Below are positions 51,454-60,255 of a DNA stretch of 64,000 nt, piece after piece (the stretch's first letter is position 1; every line of letters begins with the position of its first letter). Source of the stretch: Faecalispora anaeroviscerum (GTDB lineage: Bacteria; Bacillota; Clostridia; Oscillospirales; Acutalibacteraceae); contig NZ_CANOOQ010000001.1 of assembly GCF_947568225.1 (NCBI RefSeq), positions 930,001-994,000 of the forward strand, in the 5' to 3' direction. The position numbers were made by a program, and so were the translations under genes. The notes below the pieces were generated by a model that was not told the origin of the DNA, did not search any database, and worked only from the letters and a program-made list of their open reading frames with translations.

Positions 51454-52803
51454 TTAAAACGGCATACTGCCCGGCCCGGGCATTCCCGGCATTCCGGGGA
51501 ACCTCTTCTTTTTCTTCATTCCCTTGACTTGCTTCATCATCTTCTGCATCTGCTCAAACTGCTTCAGCAGACGGTTGACGTCCTCCACCTTCATTCCGCA
51601 ACCGGCAGCAATGCGCCGCTTGCGGGACGGGTTGATCACAGTGGGATTCTCACGTTCCTCCGGCGTCATCGAAAGAATGATTGCGGCGGAACGATCCATG
51701 ATGCGCTCGTCGATGTCCACGTCTTTAATCTGCTTATCTATGCCCGGGAGCTTCGACAGCACAGATTTGAGCGGGCCCATCTTTTTCATCTGATTAAACT
51801 GATCAAGCAGGTCGTTCAGATCCATTTTGTTCTGCATCATTTTGCGGGCGGTTTGTTCCGCCGTTTTTTTATCGATGCTCTGCTGAACGTCCTCAATCAG
51901 CGTCAGCACGTCGCCCATCCCCAGAATACGGGAGGCCATTCGGTCGGGGTGGAATACCTCCAGATCCGTCAGCTTTTCGCCGATGCCCGCGTATTTGATG
52001 GGCTTACCGGTGACCGCGCGCACAGAAAGCGCCGCGCCGCCTCGGGTATCGCCGTCGAGCTTTGTGAGGATCACACCCGAAATATCAAGAAGATCGTCAA
52101 AGGTTTTTGCAACGTTCACCGCTTCCTGACCGGTCATGGAGTCGACCACCAGAAGAATTTCCTGCGGCTCGAGTGCGCTCTTGAGTTCTTTGAGCTCGTT
52201 CATCAGCTCTTCGTCAATTTGCAGACGACCGGCGGTATCGAGAATCAGGATATCGTTGCCGTAGTCTCTGGCATGGCGCACCGCAGCGCGGCAAATCTCC
52301 ACCGGCTTTGTGCTGCCCTGCTCAAACACGGGAACCCCGGCCTGAGAACCGACCACCTGCAGCTGCTTGATCGCGGCGGGGCGGTAAATATCGCACGCCA
52401 CCAGCATGGGGCGGCGCCCCTGCTTTTTCAGCATGGCAGCCAGCTTACCCGCGTGGGTCGTTTTACCGGCACCCTGCAGACCGCACAGCATCACAATCGT
52501 GGGCGGTTTTGACGCTTCATTTAGGCGAGACTGCTGCCCACCCATCAGCTCAGTGAGTTCTTCATCTACAATCTTAATAACCATCTGCGCCGGAGTCAGG
52601 CTTTCCATCACCTGCGTACCGATGGCGCGTTCGGTCACCTTATTGGTAAAATCTTTTGCAACCTTGTAGTTGACGTCGGCTTCCAGCAATGCGAGGCGAA
52701 CCTCGCGCATGGCGGCTTTAACGTCGGCTTCGGTCAGCTTCCCTTTGGATTTCAGATTTTTAAAGGCGGTGCTGAGCTTTTCCGCCAATCCTTCAAACGC
52801 CAC
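51454..52803 (-). CDS. ffh: Signal recognition particle protein Ffh
   Basis: GTPase that binds 4.5S RNA and signal peptides for cotranslational targeting. The 449-residue protein has the N domain, then G1 LCGLQGAGKTTHAGKLA, G3 DTAGR, G4 TKLDGDTRGG, and a methionine-rich M domain ending in GMPGMPGPGSMPF. It follows ylxM by 20 bases. Confidence 0.97.
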   Translation of the reverse strand: MAFEGLAEKLSTAFKNLKSKGKLTEADVKAAMREVRLALLEADVNYKVAKDFTNKVTERAIGTQVMESLTPAQMVIKIVDEELTELMGGQQSRLNEASKPPTIVMLCGLQGAGKTTHAGKLAAMLKKQGRRPMLVACDIYRPAAIKQLQVVGSQAGVPVFEQGSTKPVEICRAAVRHARDYGNDILILDTAGRLQIDEELMNELKELKSALEPQEILLVVDSMTGQEAVNVAKTFDDLLDISGVILTKLDGDTRGGAALSVRAVTGKPIKYAGIGEKLTDLEVFHPDRMASRILGMGDVLTLIEDVQQSIDKKTAEQTARKMMQNKMDLNDLLDQFNQMKKMGPLKSVLSKLPGIDKQIKDVDIDERIMDRSAAIILSMTPEERENPTVINPSRKRRIAAGCGMKVEDVNRLLKQFEQMQKMMKQVKGMKKKKRFPGMPGMPGPGSMPF

Positions 52804-52823
52804 TGCTTTTCAAATCCTTTCGT

Positions 52824-53189
52824 CTACTCTTCACACAACTGCCTGGCGGTTTCTTCAATCAAAACCACGTCCTGCTGCACATCCTGTGAAAAGATGGATT
52901 GCGAGTTATAAATGCGGATTCGCTCGGCCGCGTCGCGGATTTGCTCGAGCCCCTCGCGCATTTCGCGAAAGCGCCGCGCAAGGCCAAGGCGTTCTTCCAT
53001 TTCTAAAAGCTGGGATTCCGCCCGCTTGATCGAATCGCGCACCCCCTGCCGGGTAATGCCCTCGTTATCGGCGATTTCCGCAAGGGACAAATCATCATTA
53101 TAATAATACTCGATCACACAGCGTTGCTTGTCGGTGAGCATATCGCCGTAAAAATCCAGCAGAAGAGATATTTCCAGATTTTTTGCCAT
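52824..53189 (-). CDS. ylxM: YlxM family DNA-binding protein (UPF0122)
   Basis: A 121-residue sigma-70 region 4-like helix-turn-helix protein (MLTDKQRCVIEYYYNDDLSL and AEIADNEGITRQGVRDSIKR). Relatives are always encoded with ffh and are thought to modulate SRP; the C-terminal extension is helical. It leads the ylxM-ffh unit. Confidence 0.92.
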   Translation of the reverse strand: MAKNLEISLLLDFYGDMLTDKQRCVIEYYYNDDLSLAEIADNEGITRQGVRDSIKRAESQLLEMEERLGLARRFREMREGLEQIRDAAERIRIYNSQSIFSQDVQQDVVLIEETARQLCEE

Positions 53190-53205
53190 ACTGCACCCTC
53201 ATTCG

Positions 53206-53247
53206 CTGTAAAGTCAGTACCTTTCTGTAAAGCCAAATCCTTTACAG
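53206..53247 (-). promoter_or_regulatory. Alternative hairpins in the ylxM-ffh leader
   Basis: On the plus strand CTGTAAAG lies at 53206-53213 and 53225-53232 and its complement CTTTACAG at 53240-53247. In the minus-strand transcript one CTGTAAAG can pair with either of two CTTTACAG segments, so two exclusive hairpins can form between the promoter and the ribosome site. Confidence 0.5.
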
Positions 53248-53253
53248 AATTGA

Positions 53254-53282
53254 ATTATACAGGAATCGGCTTAAAAAGTCAA
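53254..53282 (-). promoter_or_regulatory. Sigma-A promoter of ylxM-ffh
   Basis: TTGACT (53277-53282) and TATAAT (53254-53259), 17-base spacer. Confidence 0.85.
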
Positions 53283-53289
53283 GCGTTTT

Positions 53290-54042
53290 TCAGCTGATTC
53301 TGCTCTTTTTCAAATAATCCTGCAGCCTGCCCGCTAAATCACCCGAATCGCCTGTAAAGCTTTCACCCAGCCATTCTTTGAGACGCTCCTTTAACTTGCT
53401 GCCGGCATCGGACAAAGTGCTGCTCGCCTGAAATAAAACGCCATTTTCCTGCACCTTGAAAAGCCCGAGTGAAAAACCGGCCTGCACTGCACGCTCAGAC
53501 TCCAGATAGGGTTTTAAGTCCACAGTAATCATATTATCTACTCTGGTAATGCCATTCGGCAGCTCTTTTGCGAACATGCGGTTCAGCGCAAACTTAGGTG
53601 AAACGTTCAGCCTGCCCAGCCGAACCTGCCGAACCTCAATGTTCAGGCACTCGTTCGCCGCGTCATACACCACCTTGCACTGCGACGTAACCCCCAGGTT
53701 TTTCCCCCGCCAGGTAATGGGAGTATAGGCGGTCACGGTGTCCTCTTCCGGGAACGTAAGGTAGATTTGGTTGGGCTGAAATTTTGCCTTACTCAGATAA
53801 TTCTGAACATCTTGCAGATGGTACGCGGCATAAGCGTTGACCTCCGCTTCGCTGAAAACCACCGGATCACCGGTAAGCATTGCCTTTGCGGCAGGACGAA
53901 GCAAATCTTGTGACGGGGCGGGGTTGTACTTGCCCGCGAGATCATCCGTCAGCATCATTCGGTAAGGGATAAAAACCGCGAGACCGAGAACAACAACGAC
54001 CCCCAACGTAATCAGCCCCCAACGGGGAATTGGCATATGCAA
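53290..54042 (-). CDS. Membrane-anchored protein of unknown function
   Basis: About 250 residues with one N-terminal membrane segment (GLITLGVVVVLGLAVFIPY) and a large extracytoplasmic part with repeated beta strands (IYLTFPEEDTVTAYTPITWR, CLNIEVRQVRLGRLNVSP). The plan resembles YpmS/DUF2140-type lipoprotein-like factors, but I do not assign it. TTG at 54042 lies nine bases after AAAGGAG; an ATG two codons later is the alternative. It follows mutS2 but a structured gap lies between. Confidence 0.7.
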   Translation of the reverse strand: MHMPIPRWGLITLGVVVVLGLAVFIPYRMMLTDDLAGKYNPAPSQDLLRPAAKAMLTGDPVVFSEAEVNAYAAYHLQDVQNYLSKAKFQPNQIYLTFPEEDTVTAYTPITWRGKNLGVTSQCKVVYDAANECLNIEVRQVRLGRLNVSPKFALNRMFAKELPNGITRVDNMITVDLKPYLESERAVQAGFSLGLFKVQENGVLFQASSTLSDAGSKLKERLKEWLGESFTGDSGDLAGRLQDYLKKSRIS

Positions 54043-54070
54043 ATCAAACAGCTCCTTTCCAGACGGTGTT

Positions 54071-54157
54071 ACCAAAAAAATCAGGCCAATCAAATCTTGT
54101 CGCAGACAAATCTGCCTGCAAACCAGACTCCCTGCTGTTTTGTATGGAGCCTGATTT
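54071..54157 (-). terminator. Branched terminator-like structure after mutS2
   Basis: AAATCAGGC (54078-54086) and GCCTGATTT (54149-54157) close an 80-base segment that contains the inner hairpin GCAGA-caaa-TCTGC (54102-54115) and a GACTCC/GGAGC pairing. On the minus strand seven T residues follow the outer stem, so a branched terminator is possible. Confidence 0.5.
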
Positions 54158-54219
54158 GCGGGTATCCCGCAATGCCTGTCGCACAATGATTCGATGGCCC
54201 TCAGCCGCCCGGAGGCGGC

Positions 54220-56601
54220 TTACTTGAGTTCTACAATGGTTACGCCGGATTCCCCTTCCCCGAAAACGCCCAACCGGTACGTTCGCACAGAGGGATGGCG
54301 GCGCAAATGCTGCTGTATCGCCGTACGCAGCACACCGGTACCCTTGCCGTGAATAATGGTAAGCTGGTGAATACCGGACAGCAGGGCCGAATCAATCGCG
54401 CGGTCTACGCTCATAACGGCCTCGATTGAGTCCTCGCCGCGCACATCCATCTCTGTCATCACCGGCGCATCAGAGCGTTTCGGCACGTTTCTTGTGCCGC
54501 TGCGGCGCGCTTTACGGTTCTGAGTTTTCTGGTCGAGCAGGCGAAGATTCTCTACGGGAACCCTTGTCTTAATGATACCAGCCTGCACTAGCACTTTTTT
54601 GTCGTCTGGTGCCGGAGTTTCGATTACTGTGCCTTCTTTGTCAATATCAAAAATCAGCACATCGTCGCCGGCTTTGAGCGGACGGGGCAGAACGTAGGTT
54701 TCCGACTCCTTCTGGCTCACCGGGTCGGAGGCACTCTCTAGGTCGCGCATGCCGGCTTTCATTCTGGCCCGCTGCTCGGCAGTCATGCTCTTTGCGCCCT
54801 GGCGCTTCATTTCCTCCAGCTCTTCGAGCATCGCGTCGGCCTGTGCGCGGGTACGTGCCACCAGTTGCGCCGCTCTTTCGCGAGCCTGCTCCATCTCCTT
54901 CGCGGCCTCGCGCTCCAAACGCTCACGGTATTCCCTCGCCTCACGGCTGATTCGCTGCGCCTCGGCGTTTTGCTCCCGCGCCTGCAAGCGCTCCGTCTCG
55001 AGCTGCTGTCGGCTTTGCTCCAAATTCTGAACCACATCTTCAAACCGGCGGTTTTCTCCCGAAACCAGCTCGCGGGCACGGTCAACAATCTCTTGATTCA
55101 GACCGAGGCGACCCGAAATGGCAAACGCGTTTGAGCGCCCCGGTACGCCGATCAAGAGGCGGTACGTCGGCCGCAGGGTGGCAACATCAAATTCACAGCT
55201 GCCGTTTTCCACGCCCGCGGTTTGCAACGCGTAGACCTTGAGTTCTGCATAGTGGGTCGTGGCGGCAACCCGCGCATGTTTGCCGCGAAGCGCCTCCAGA
55301 ATCGCCATGGCCAGCGCCGCTCCCTCAACCGGGTCAGTGCCGGCGCCAAGCTCATCAAGCAGAATGAGGCTATGCTCGTCTGCCTGATCAATGATCTGTA
55401 TGATATTCGTCATATGCGCGGAAAATGTACTGAGCGACTGCTCGATGCTCTGTTCGTCGCCGATGTCGGCCAGCACCTGATGAAACACTGAAATTTCGCT
55501 GTTGTCGGCCACAGGCAGCATCAGCCCACACATGGCCATGAGCGTTAAAAGGCCTAGCGTTTTCAGTGTAACCGTCTTACCGCCTGTGTTCGGGCCAGTG
55601 ATCACAAGCGTATCGAACGTAGTGCCCAATTCTATGTTCATCGGCACAACCATCTTGGGGTCGATCAGAGGGTGCCGCGCCTGATTCAGCAGGATTCTGC
55701 CCGTATCGTTCACCTTCGGCACGCTGGCCTTCATTTTATAAGCGAGCTGCCCCTTGGCGAACACCAGATCAAGCCCTACCGCCGCATGGTAGCTTTCAAT
55801 AATGAGGTCTGCAAAGCCTCCCGCCTCTGTGGAGAGCTCCGCCAGAATTCGCTCGATTTCGGCGCTTTCGCGCGACTGAAGCACCCGGACTTCGTTGTTA
55901 GCCTCCACCACGCCCATCGGCTCCACAAATACAGTTGCGCCGCTGGAGGAGGTGTCGTGTACCAAGCCGGGAATTTCACCGCGGCACTCTGCCTTGACCG
56001 GAACAACGTAGCGCCCGCCGCGCATTGTCACGATGGGGTCCTGCAGGAATTTCTGGTATGCCACCGAACGGATCATTTTATCGAGCTGCTCGCGCACGCG
56101 GGAGGATGCCGCACGGATACGGCGACGGATGGAGGCAAGCTCCGGAGAAGCGCTATCGGCTACTTCTTCCTCTGAAATCACAACCGCGTTGATCTTTTCT
56201 TCGAGATATTTATTGGGGACGACGGATTCAAACCGCCAGTCGAGCGTCGTTTTCACGCCCTCGCTTTTGCGGCGCCAGTCTGAAATTGCGCGCATGGAGC
56301 GCAACACTCCCGCAATCCGCAAAAAATTCACAAGGCTCAGCACCCCACCCGCCTGCGCGCGGCGCAGGGGATTCGCGACGTTTTTCAGCCCGCTGAACGA
56401 AGGCGAACCGAATTTTGCCATTAAGACGAATGCGTCGTCTGTCTCCTGCAAGCGGCGGCGCACCTCGTCGGTGGAAGCGGCGGGCTCAAGCGCAAGCGCC
56501 TGCTCTGAAGCATCCTCACTGGCGGTTTGCTCCGCCAGAAGCTTTAAAATTTTATCCAGTTCCACAGCGGCGCTGTGCCGCTGAACATTATATTTTTGCA
56601 T
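54220..56601 (-). CDS. mutS2: Endonuclease MutS2
   Basis: A 793-residue MutS paralogue that suppresses recombination and, in Bacillus, splits stalled collided ribosomes. The MutS core and clamp are followed by Walker A TGPNTGGKTVTLKT, Walker B SLILLDELGAGTDP, a long coiled coil (about 520-620), and the C-terminal Smr nuclease domain (MDVRGEDSIEAVMSVD and HGKGTGVLRTAIQQHL). It has no mismatch-binding N domain. AAAGGA before the ATG. Confidence 0.97.
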   Translation of the reverse strand: MQKYNVQRHSAAVELDKILKLLAEQTASEDASEQALALEPAASTDEVRRRLQETDDAFVLMAKFGSPSFSGLKNVANPLRRAQAGGVLSLVNFLRIAGVLRSMRAISDWRRKSEGVKTTLDWRFESVVPNKYLEEKINAVVISEEEVADSASPELASIRRRIRAASSRVREQLDKMIRSVAYQKFLQDPIVTMRGGRYVVPVKAECRGEIPGLVHDTSSSGATVFVEPMGVVEANNEVRVLQSRESAEIERILAELSTEAGGFADLIIESYHAAVGLDLVFAKGQLAYKMKASVPKVNDTGRILLNQARHPLIDPKMVVPMNIELGTTFDTLVITGPNTGGKTVTLKTLGLLTLMAMCGLMLPVADNSEISVFHQVLADIGDEQSIEQSLSTFSAHMTNIIQIIDQADEHSLILLDELGAGTDPVEGAALAMAILEALRGKHARVAATTHYAELKVYALQTAGVENGSCEFDVATLRPTYRLLIGVPGRSNAFAISGRLGLNQEIVDRARELVSGENRRFEDVVQNLEQSRQQLETERLQAREQNAEAQRISREAREYRERLEREAAKEMEQARERAAQLVARTRAQADAMLEELEEMKRQGAKSMTAEQRARMKAGMRDLESASDPVSQKESETYVLPRPLKAGDDVLIFDIDKEGTVIETPAPDDKKVLVQAGIIKTRVPVENLRLLDQKTQNRKARRSGTRNVPKRSDAPVMTEMDVRGEDSIEAVMSVDRAIDSALLSGIHQLTIIHGKGTGVLRTAIQQHLRRHPSVRTYRLGVFGEGESGVTIVELK

Positions 56602-56626
56602 GGAAGTTCCTTTCTTACAATACTAC

Positions 56627-57163
56627 TTAAAGCAGTTGTTCCTCCTGTAGTTCCACTGCCAAAGATTTTTCAAAGCAGTGAAACACGCCCTTGCGCAGCA
56701 GGATTCTGCCGCAATGCTCGTAGCCAATCGCCCGGTACAGCCGGATGGCCGGCTGATTCCCCGGGAATGCATCCAGCCGGATAGCCGAATATCCGTTTTC
56801 GCGAAAATACTCCTCCGCCATTCGTGCAATCTTTTTCCCGCAGCCCTGGCCCTGATGCCCAGCATCAACGCAAAGGCGGTGAATCACCCCGATTTTTCCG
56901 GTATGATACTGCCAATCCACATAACGGTACTGCGGCTCCTGATCATCATTTAAAACAACGGAGGCCGCCAGCCCGTCGTCATCCTCCAGTACATACAATT
57001 CCTGATTCGTAATATCCTGCGCCAGAACTTCTTCATTCGGGTAAACATCATCCCACTGGTCAATTCCCTGAAGGCGCATCAGCTCGATAGAACCAAGATA
57101 CAAATCCAGAAGGCAGGGCAAGTCCTCTTGCTGTGCCCTTCGAAAAATCAGCTTTTGATCCAT
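56627..57163 (-). CDS. GNAT family N-acetyltransferase
   Basis: A 178-residue acetyltransferase with the acetyl-CoA site in RLCVDAGHQGQGCGKKIARM (QGQGCG loop) and DAFPGNQPAIRLYRAIGYEHCGR at the end. The N-terminal IFRRAQQEDLPCLLDLY strand is standard. The substrate is unknown. It lies between recO and mutS2 with short gaps (18 and 25 bases), so it is probably in the same transcript. Confidence 0.88.
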   Translation of the reverse strand: MDQKLIFRRAQQEDLPCLLDLYLGSIELMRLQGIDQWDDVYPNEEVLAQDITNQELYVLEDDDGLAASVVLNDDQEPQYRYVDWQYHTGKIGVIHRLCVDAGHQGQGCGKKIARMAEEYFRENGYSAIRLDAFPGNQPAIRLYRAIGYEHCGRILLRKGVFHCFEKSLAVELQEEQLL

Positions 57164-57181
57164 GGTGTTCCTCCCGCCCGG

Positions 57182-57940
57182 CTAAGGCCGGGCCATTTGA
57201 TGATAAAAATCAAGTGTGGCAAAGCGCCGCTGTACGGTACTCAGCAGATATTGCTCAGAGGCATCCGCCAACAGGCGCAGGCCGTCATCCGACAGGCGAA
57301 ACGAAAACAGCTTGTCAAAATCTGCATAGATCGTGTGGCGCAGCGCCGTCATTACGCCGCGCGGAAGCGGAATGGCCGGTTCTCCCTGCAGCGCCGCGGG
57401 TGAAAAGCAGTCCCCGCACACGATCACCCCGCTGTGGGGCAGAAAAAACATCACATCCGCCTCATAGCAGCCGCAGTCGCGGCAACAGACCAGATTCGGC
57501 ATGTACCCGGCCAGCGCCAGCATGCGCATTTCCACCACAGCCTTCATTTGCAGGCCGGGCCGCAGCCCTTTTGCCAGAAAATGCAGCGAATTGAGCATTA
57601 AACGCAAAAAATCCCCCGCCTCTGTTTCTTCGGGAGCCAGTACGACGGCCAACTCGCAAAAATATTGGGCAAGGGACAGCCTTTCCATATCCAGGCGCAG
57701 ATCAAAAAAGGATTCGATCGGCCAAGCGTCGTTAATTATGTACTTATCCCGCCCCTTATAAACAGAAAGGCGGGAATAACTGAGTAATTGAGTGGAGGAC
57801 AATTTTCGGTTCTGCAGGCGCTTCGCCTGCTGTGCAAACGCGCGGATGACTCCCTCGTCACGGGTTAAAACCGTAACGAGCCGGTCACTTTCACCCACGC
57901 TCTTCTCCATAAGGACTAAGCCCTCGGTATTGATTTGCAT
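57182..57940 (-). CDS. recO: DNA repair protein RecO
   Basis: Loads RecA with RecR and anneals SSB-coated strands. The 252-residue protein has the N-terminal OB fold (INTEGLVLMEKSVGESDRLV) and a zinc site of four cysteines, CCRDCGCY and VCGDCFSPAAL. ATG at 57940 is chosen with AGGAGG six bases upstream; it lies inside the end of the small yqzL gene. Confidence 0.95.
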   Translation of the reverse strand: MQINTEGLVLMEKSVGESDRLVTVLTRDEGVIRAFAQQAKRLQNRKLSSTQLLSYSRLSVYKGRDKYIINDAWPIESFFDLRLDMERLSLAQYFCELAVVLAPEETEAGDFLRLMLNSLHFLAKGLRPGLQMKAVVEMRMLALAGYMPNLVCCRDCGCYEADVMFFLPHSGVIVCGDCFSPAALQGEPAIPLPRGVMTALRHTIYADFDKLFSFRLSDDGLRLLADASEQYLLSTVQRRFATLDFYHQMARP

Positions 57941-58067
57941 ACTCATCCTCCTCGGGCTGCCGGTCTAAGGTCTGCTGATTTATGGCCTGTGTTAGCCTTG
58001 CATAGTGCAAATAAGCCTCCACACTGCCGGTCTGCTGAAAAACATTCCAAGCCAGTTCTCTGTCCAC
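57891..58067 (-). CDS. yqzL: YqzL-like small protein
   Basis: A 58-residue gene. The translation MDRELAWNVFQQTGSVEAYL then HYARLT matches the YqzL pattern W-x-F-x-x-TG-x-x-x-AYL-x-Y, and the place between era and recO is the same as in Bacillus. GTG at 58067 follows GGGAGGCG at good spacing. The last 50 bases overlap the recO start, so the two are coupled. Function unknown. A longer open frame over the same bases has no ribosome site. Confidence 0.82.
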   Translation of the reverse strand: MDRELAWNVFQQTGSVEAYLHYARLTQAINQQTLDRQPEEDEYANQYRGLSPYGEERG

Positions 58068-58183
58068 AAAAAACGCCTCCCAAAAAAGAATCCCAAGAAG
58101 AGTATTTGCAGTTCAGAGAACAGTATGAGAGGAAAATAAAAGAACGTTCGCCAATATTTGACAAACTATTCGCAATTTTTCTG

Positions 58184-59119
58184 CTACTGGAAGGAATTTG
58201 AATCGTATCCTAAGGAGCGCAGCAGGTTCTCGCGGTTGCGCCAATCCTCCTTTACCTTGACCCAAAGCTGGAGGTTGATCTTGCAGTCGAAAAACCGTTC
58301 CATGTCCTCGCGGGCGTACGTACCAATCTTTTTCAGCATGGAACCGTTCTTGCCGATCAGAATGCCTTTGTGCGTGTCGCGCTCGCAGTAAATCACCGCC
58401 TGAACATCGGTAATACCGCTGCCGTCCTCGCGCTCCTTCATTCTCTCTACCGCCACGGCGATCCCATGGGGAATCTCTTTATCCGTCAGGCGAAGAATTT
58501 TCTCACGCACCATCTCGGCCGCTAGAACGCGCTCCGGCTGGTCGGTAAGGGTATCGTCCGCAAAGAAATGCCCGCCGGGCTGCGCCAGTTTCATCAGCTC
58601 CTGTTTCAGCAGCTCCATTCCGTTGCCGTCCTTAGCGGATACAGGAACCACTGCCTCAAACCCGAATTTCTGCGCGAACGCGCCGATCTGCGCCATCAGC
58701 GGAGATTTATCCCCCAGCGTGTCAATTTTATTAATCGCGAGAATCGCAGGCAGGCCCATCGAACTGAATTTTTCTATCAGCTCGTGATCCGCAGGGCTGA
58801 TGTGGGTACCCGCTTCTGCAACGAGGAGGCAGGCGTCTACACCCGCCACGGATTCCGTAACGGATTTGACCATATAATCCCCCAGCCGCGTACGCGGCTT
58901 GTGCAGACCGGGCGTGTCCAAAAACACCAGCTGGGTATCCCCCTCGGTCAACACTCCCATAATGCGGGTACGGGTGGTCTGCGGTTTGCTGCTGACGATC
59001 GCAACCTTCTGACCCAGCAAGCGGTTCAAAATAGATGATTTCCCAACATTGGGGCGTCCCACAATGGCGATAAACGCGGTTTTTCCGGCAGTTTCCTGCA
59101 TTTGATTCAATTCCGACAA
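58184..59119 (-). CDS. era: GTPase Era
   Basis: Ribosome-assembly GTPase that binds the 3' end of 16S rRNA. The 311-residue protein has G1 GRPNVGKSS, G2 region TTRTRIMG, G3 DTPG, G4 NKID, and a C-terminal KH domain with KGILIGKNGSMLKKIG. TTG at 59119 with AAAGGAG seven bases upstream. Confidence 0.96.
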   Translation of the reverse strand: MSELNQMQETAGKTAFIAIVGRPNVGKSSILNRLLGQKVAIVSSKPQTTRTRIMGVLTEGDTQLVFLDTPGLHKPRTRLGDYMVKSVTESVAGVDACLLVAEAGTHISPADHELIEKFSSMGLPAILAINKIDTLGDKSPLMAQIGAFAQKFGFEAVVPVSAKDGNGMELLKQELMKLAQPGGHFFADDTLTDQPERVLAAEMVREKILRLTDKEIPHGIAVAVERMKEREDGSGITDVQAVIYCERDTHKGILIGKNGSMLKKIGTYAREDMERFFDCKINLQLWVKVKEDWRNRENLLRSLGYDSNSFQ

Positions 59120-59169
59120 AAGAAAGCTCCTTTTTCTATAGCGATGCCGCTTTCAGAAAGTGAGCGGTT

Positions 59170-59206
59170 TTGTTTCCTCCTCCGCCTTTGGCGGGAACAG
59201 AAGCAA
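59170..59206 (-). terminator. Hairpin between dgkA and era
   Basis: TTGTTTC-ctcctCCGCC-ttt-GGCGGgaaca-GAAGCAA, an imperfect stem in the 131-base gap. One of several TTTC-CCGCC-type hairpins in the window; no T tract follows on the minus strand, so it may be partial. Confidence 0.45.
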
Positions 59207-59250
59207 CCAGCTTTAGAAGCGCATCGACTATGATCCTATAATTTCTATTT

Positions 59251-59760
59251 TTATTTTTTATTATAATTGCGGTGAAGATAATCGCGGATGCCGACCGGCC
59301 CCAGCAGAATATACACCGCACAAGCAGCCGTAGCCAGCGTAAGCGCAAACAGATACAGAGGATGATACAAAAACAGCCGTGCAATGGAAAGCAGCACAAC
59401 CGGCCGCCAGAACAGACACAGACCAACACCAACGGCAAAACCGGCAAACACCAGCACCGCACCCGCCGCCAGGTCTTTGATAATACGCACGACGGGGTGA
59501 AAGCTTGAAGCCAGCATATCTGATATTTCCTCGGCCACCGTATTGAACAGCTCCGCACCCATTACCATAGCAAAGGTGATAAGCAGCAGCGCATACTGCG
59601 TGCGGGTCAAGTCAAAAAAGAACGAAAAAGCGAACACATACAACGCCGCCACTGTATGGATCCGCATGTTCCGCTCGTTATTGATGCAGTATATCACGCC
59701 CCGAAAAGCATATTTTAGGCTTTTCAGAAAGCGCTTTTTTCGTTTACTCTTCATCCTCAT
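59251..59760 (-). CDS. dgkA: Undecaprenol/diacylglycerol kinase DgkA
   Basis: Membrane kinase that phosphorylates undecaprenol in Gram-positives. The 169-residue protein has several membrane helices and the family signature MGAELFNTVAEEISDMLASS then IIKDLAAGAVLV. It is longer at the C terminus than typical (about 120-130 residues), with two more membrane segments. It overlaps ybeY, and the family order ybeY-dgkA-era is kept while cdd is absent. Confidence 0.92.
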   Translation of the reverse strand: MRMKSKRKKRFLKSLKYAFRGVIYCINNERNMRIHTVAALYVFAFSFFFDLTRTQYALLLITFAMVMGAELFNTVAEEISDMLASSFHPVVRIIKDLAAGAVLVFAGFAVGVGLCLFWRPVVLLSIARLFLYHPLYLFALTLATAACAVYILLGPVGIRDYLHRNYNKK

Positions 59761-60253
59761 CCAAAACGTAGCTGCTGGTACTCGGGAGCCCCAGCTGTGT
59801 CATTACCTGCTCCTCTTTTTCGCGCATGCGAACGCGGTCCATCCCGCCCTGCTCGTGGTCGTAACCCAGCAGATGCAGCATGGAATGAGCGCAGAGATAC
59901 CCCACCTCGCGCTCCAGGCTGTGGCCGTAACGGTCGGCCTGCTCCACCGCTTTTTCCATAGAAAGAACAATGTCGCCCAGAATTTTTGCTCCGGTATCGT
60001 GATTTTCATCGTACTGCCCGTCTTCGCCCATCGGGAAGCTCAGCACATCCGTGGGAACATCCTTATCACGGTACTGGCCGTTCAGCTCGCGAATCTGCTC
60101 GTTATTGACAAAGGTCACGCTGATTTCCGCCGGATAGGGGAACTGTTCCAGGCGCAGAACCGCGTTGCAGCAGCGGCGAATCAGCATCCGCAGTCCAGTG
60201 GGAATTTTTACTTCCTTTTGTTTATTATCAATGATCACTCTGATTTTTTCCAT
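59744..60253 (-). CDS. ybeY: Endoribonuclease YbeY
   Basis: Zinc-dependent rRNA maturation and quality-control RNase. The 169-residue protein has the H3 zinc motif in HSMLHLLGYDHEQGG (about residue 133) and the VTFVNNEQIRELNGQYRDKD core. Its end overlaps dgkA; it lies two bases after phoH. Confidence 0.96.
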   Translation of the reverse strand: MEKIRVIIDNKQKEVKIPTGLRMLIRRCCNAVLRLEQFPYPAEISVTFVNNEQIRELNGQYRDKDVPTDVLSFPMGEDGQYDENHDTGAKILGDIVLSMEKAVEQADRYGHSLEREVGYLCAHSMLHLLGYDHEQGGMDRVRMREKEEQVMTQLGLPSTSSYVLDEDEE

Positions 60254-60255
60254 CT

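Noticed and set aside
57943..58164. A 73-codon frame between era and recO
   Set aside because: The yqzL-like frame on the same strand has a better ribosome site and a family match; both cannot be read well together.
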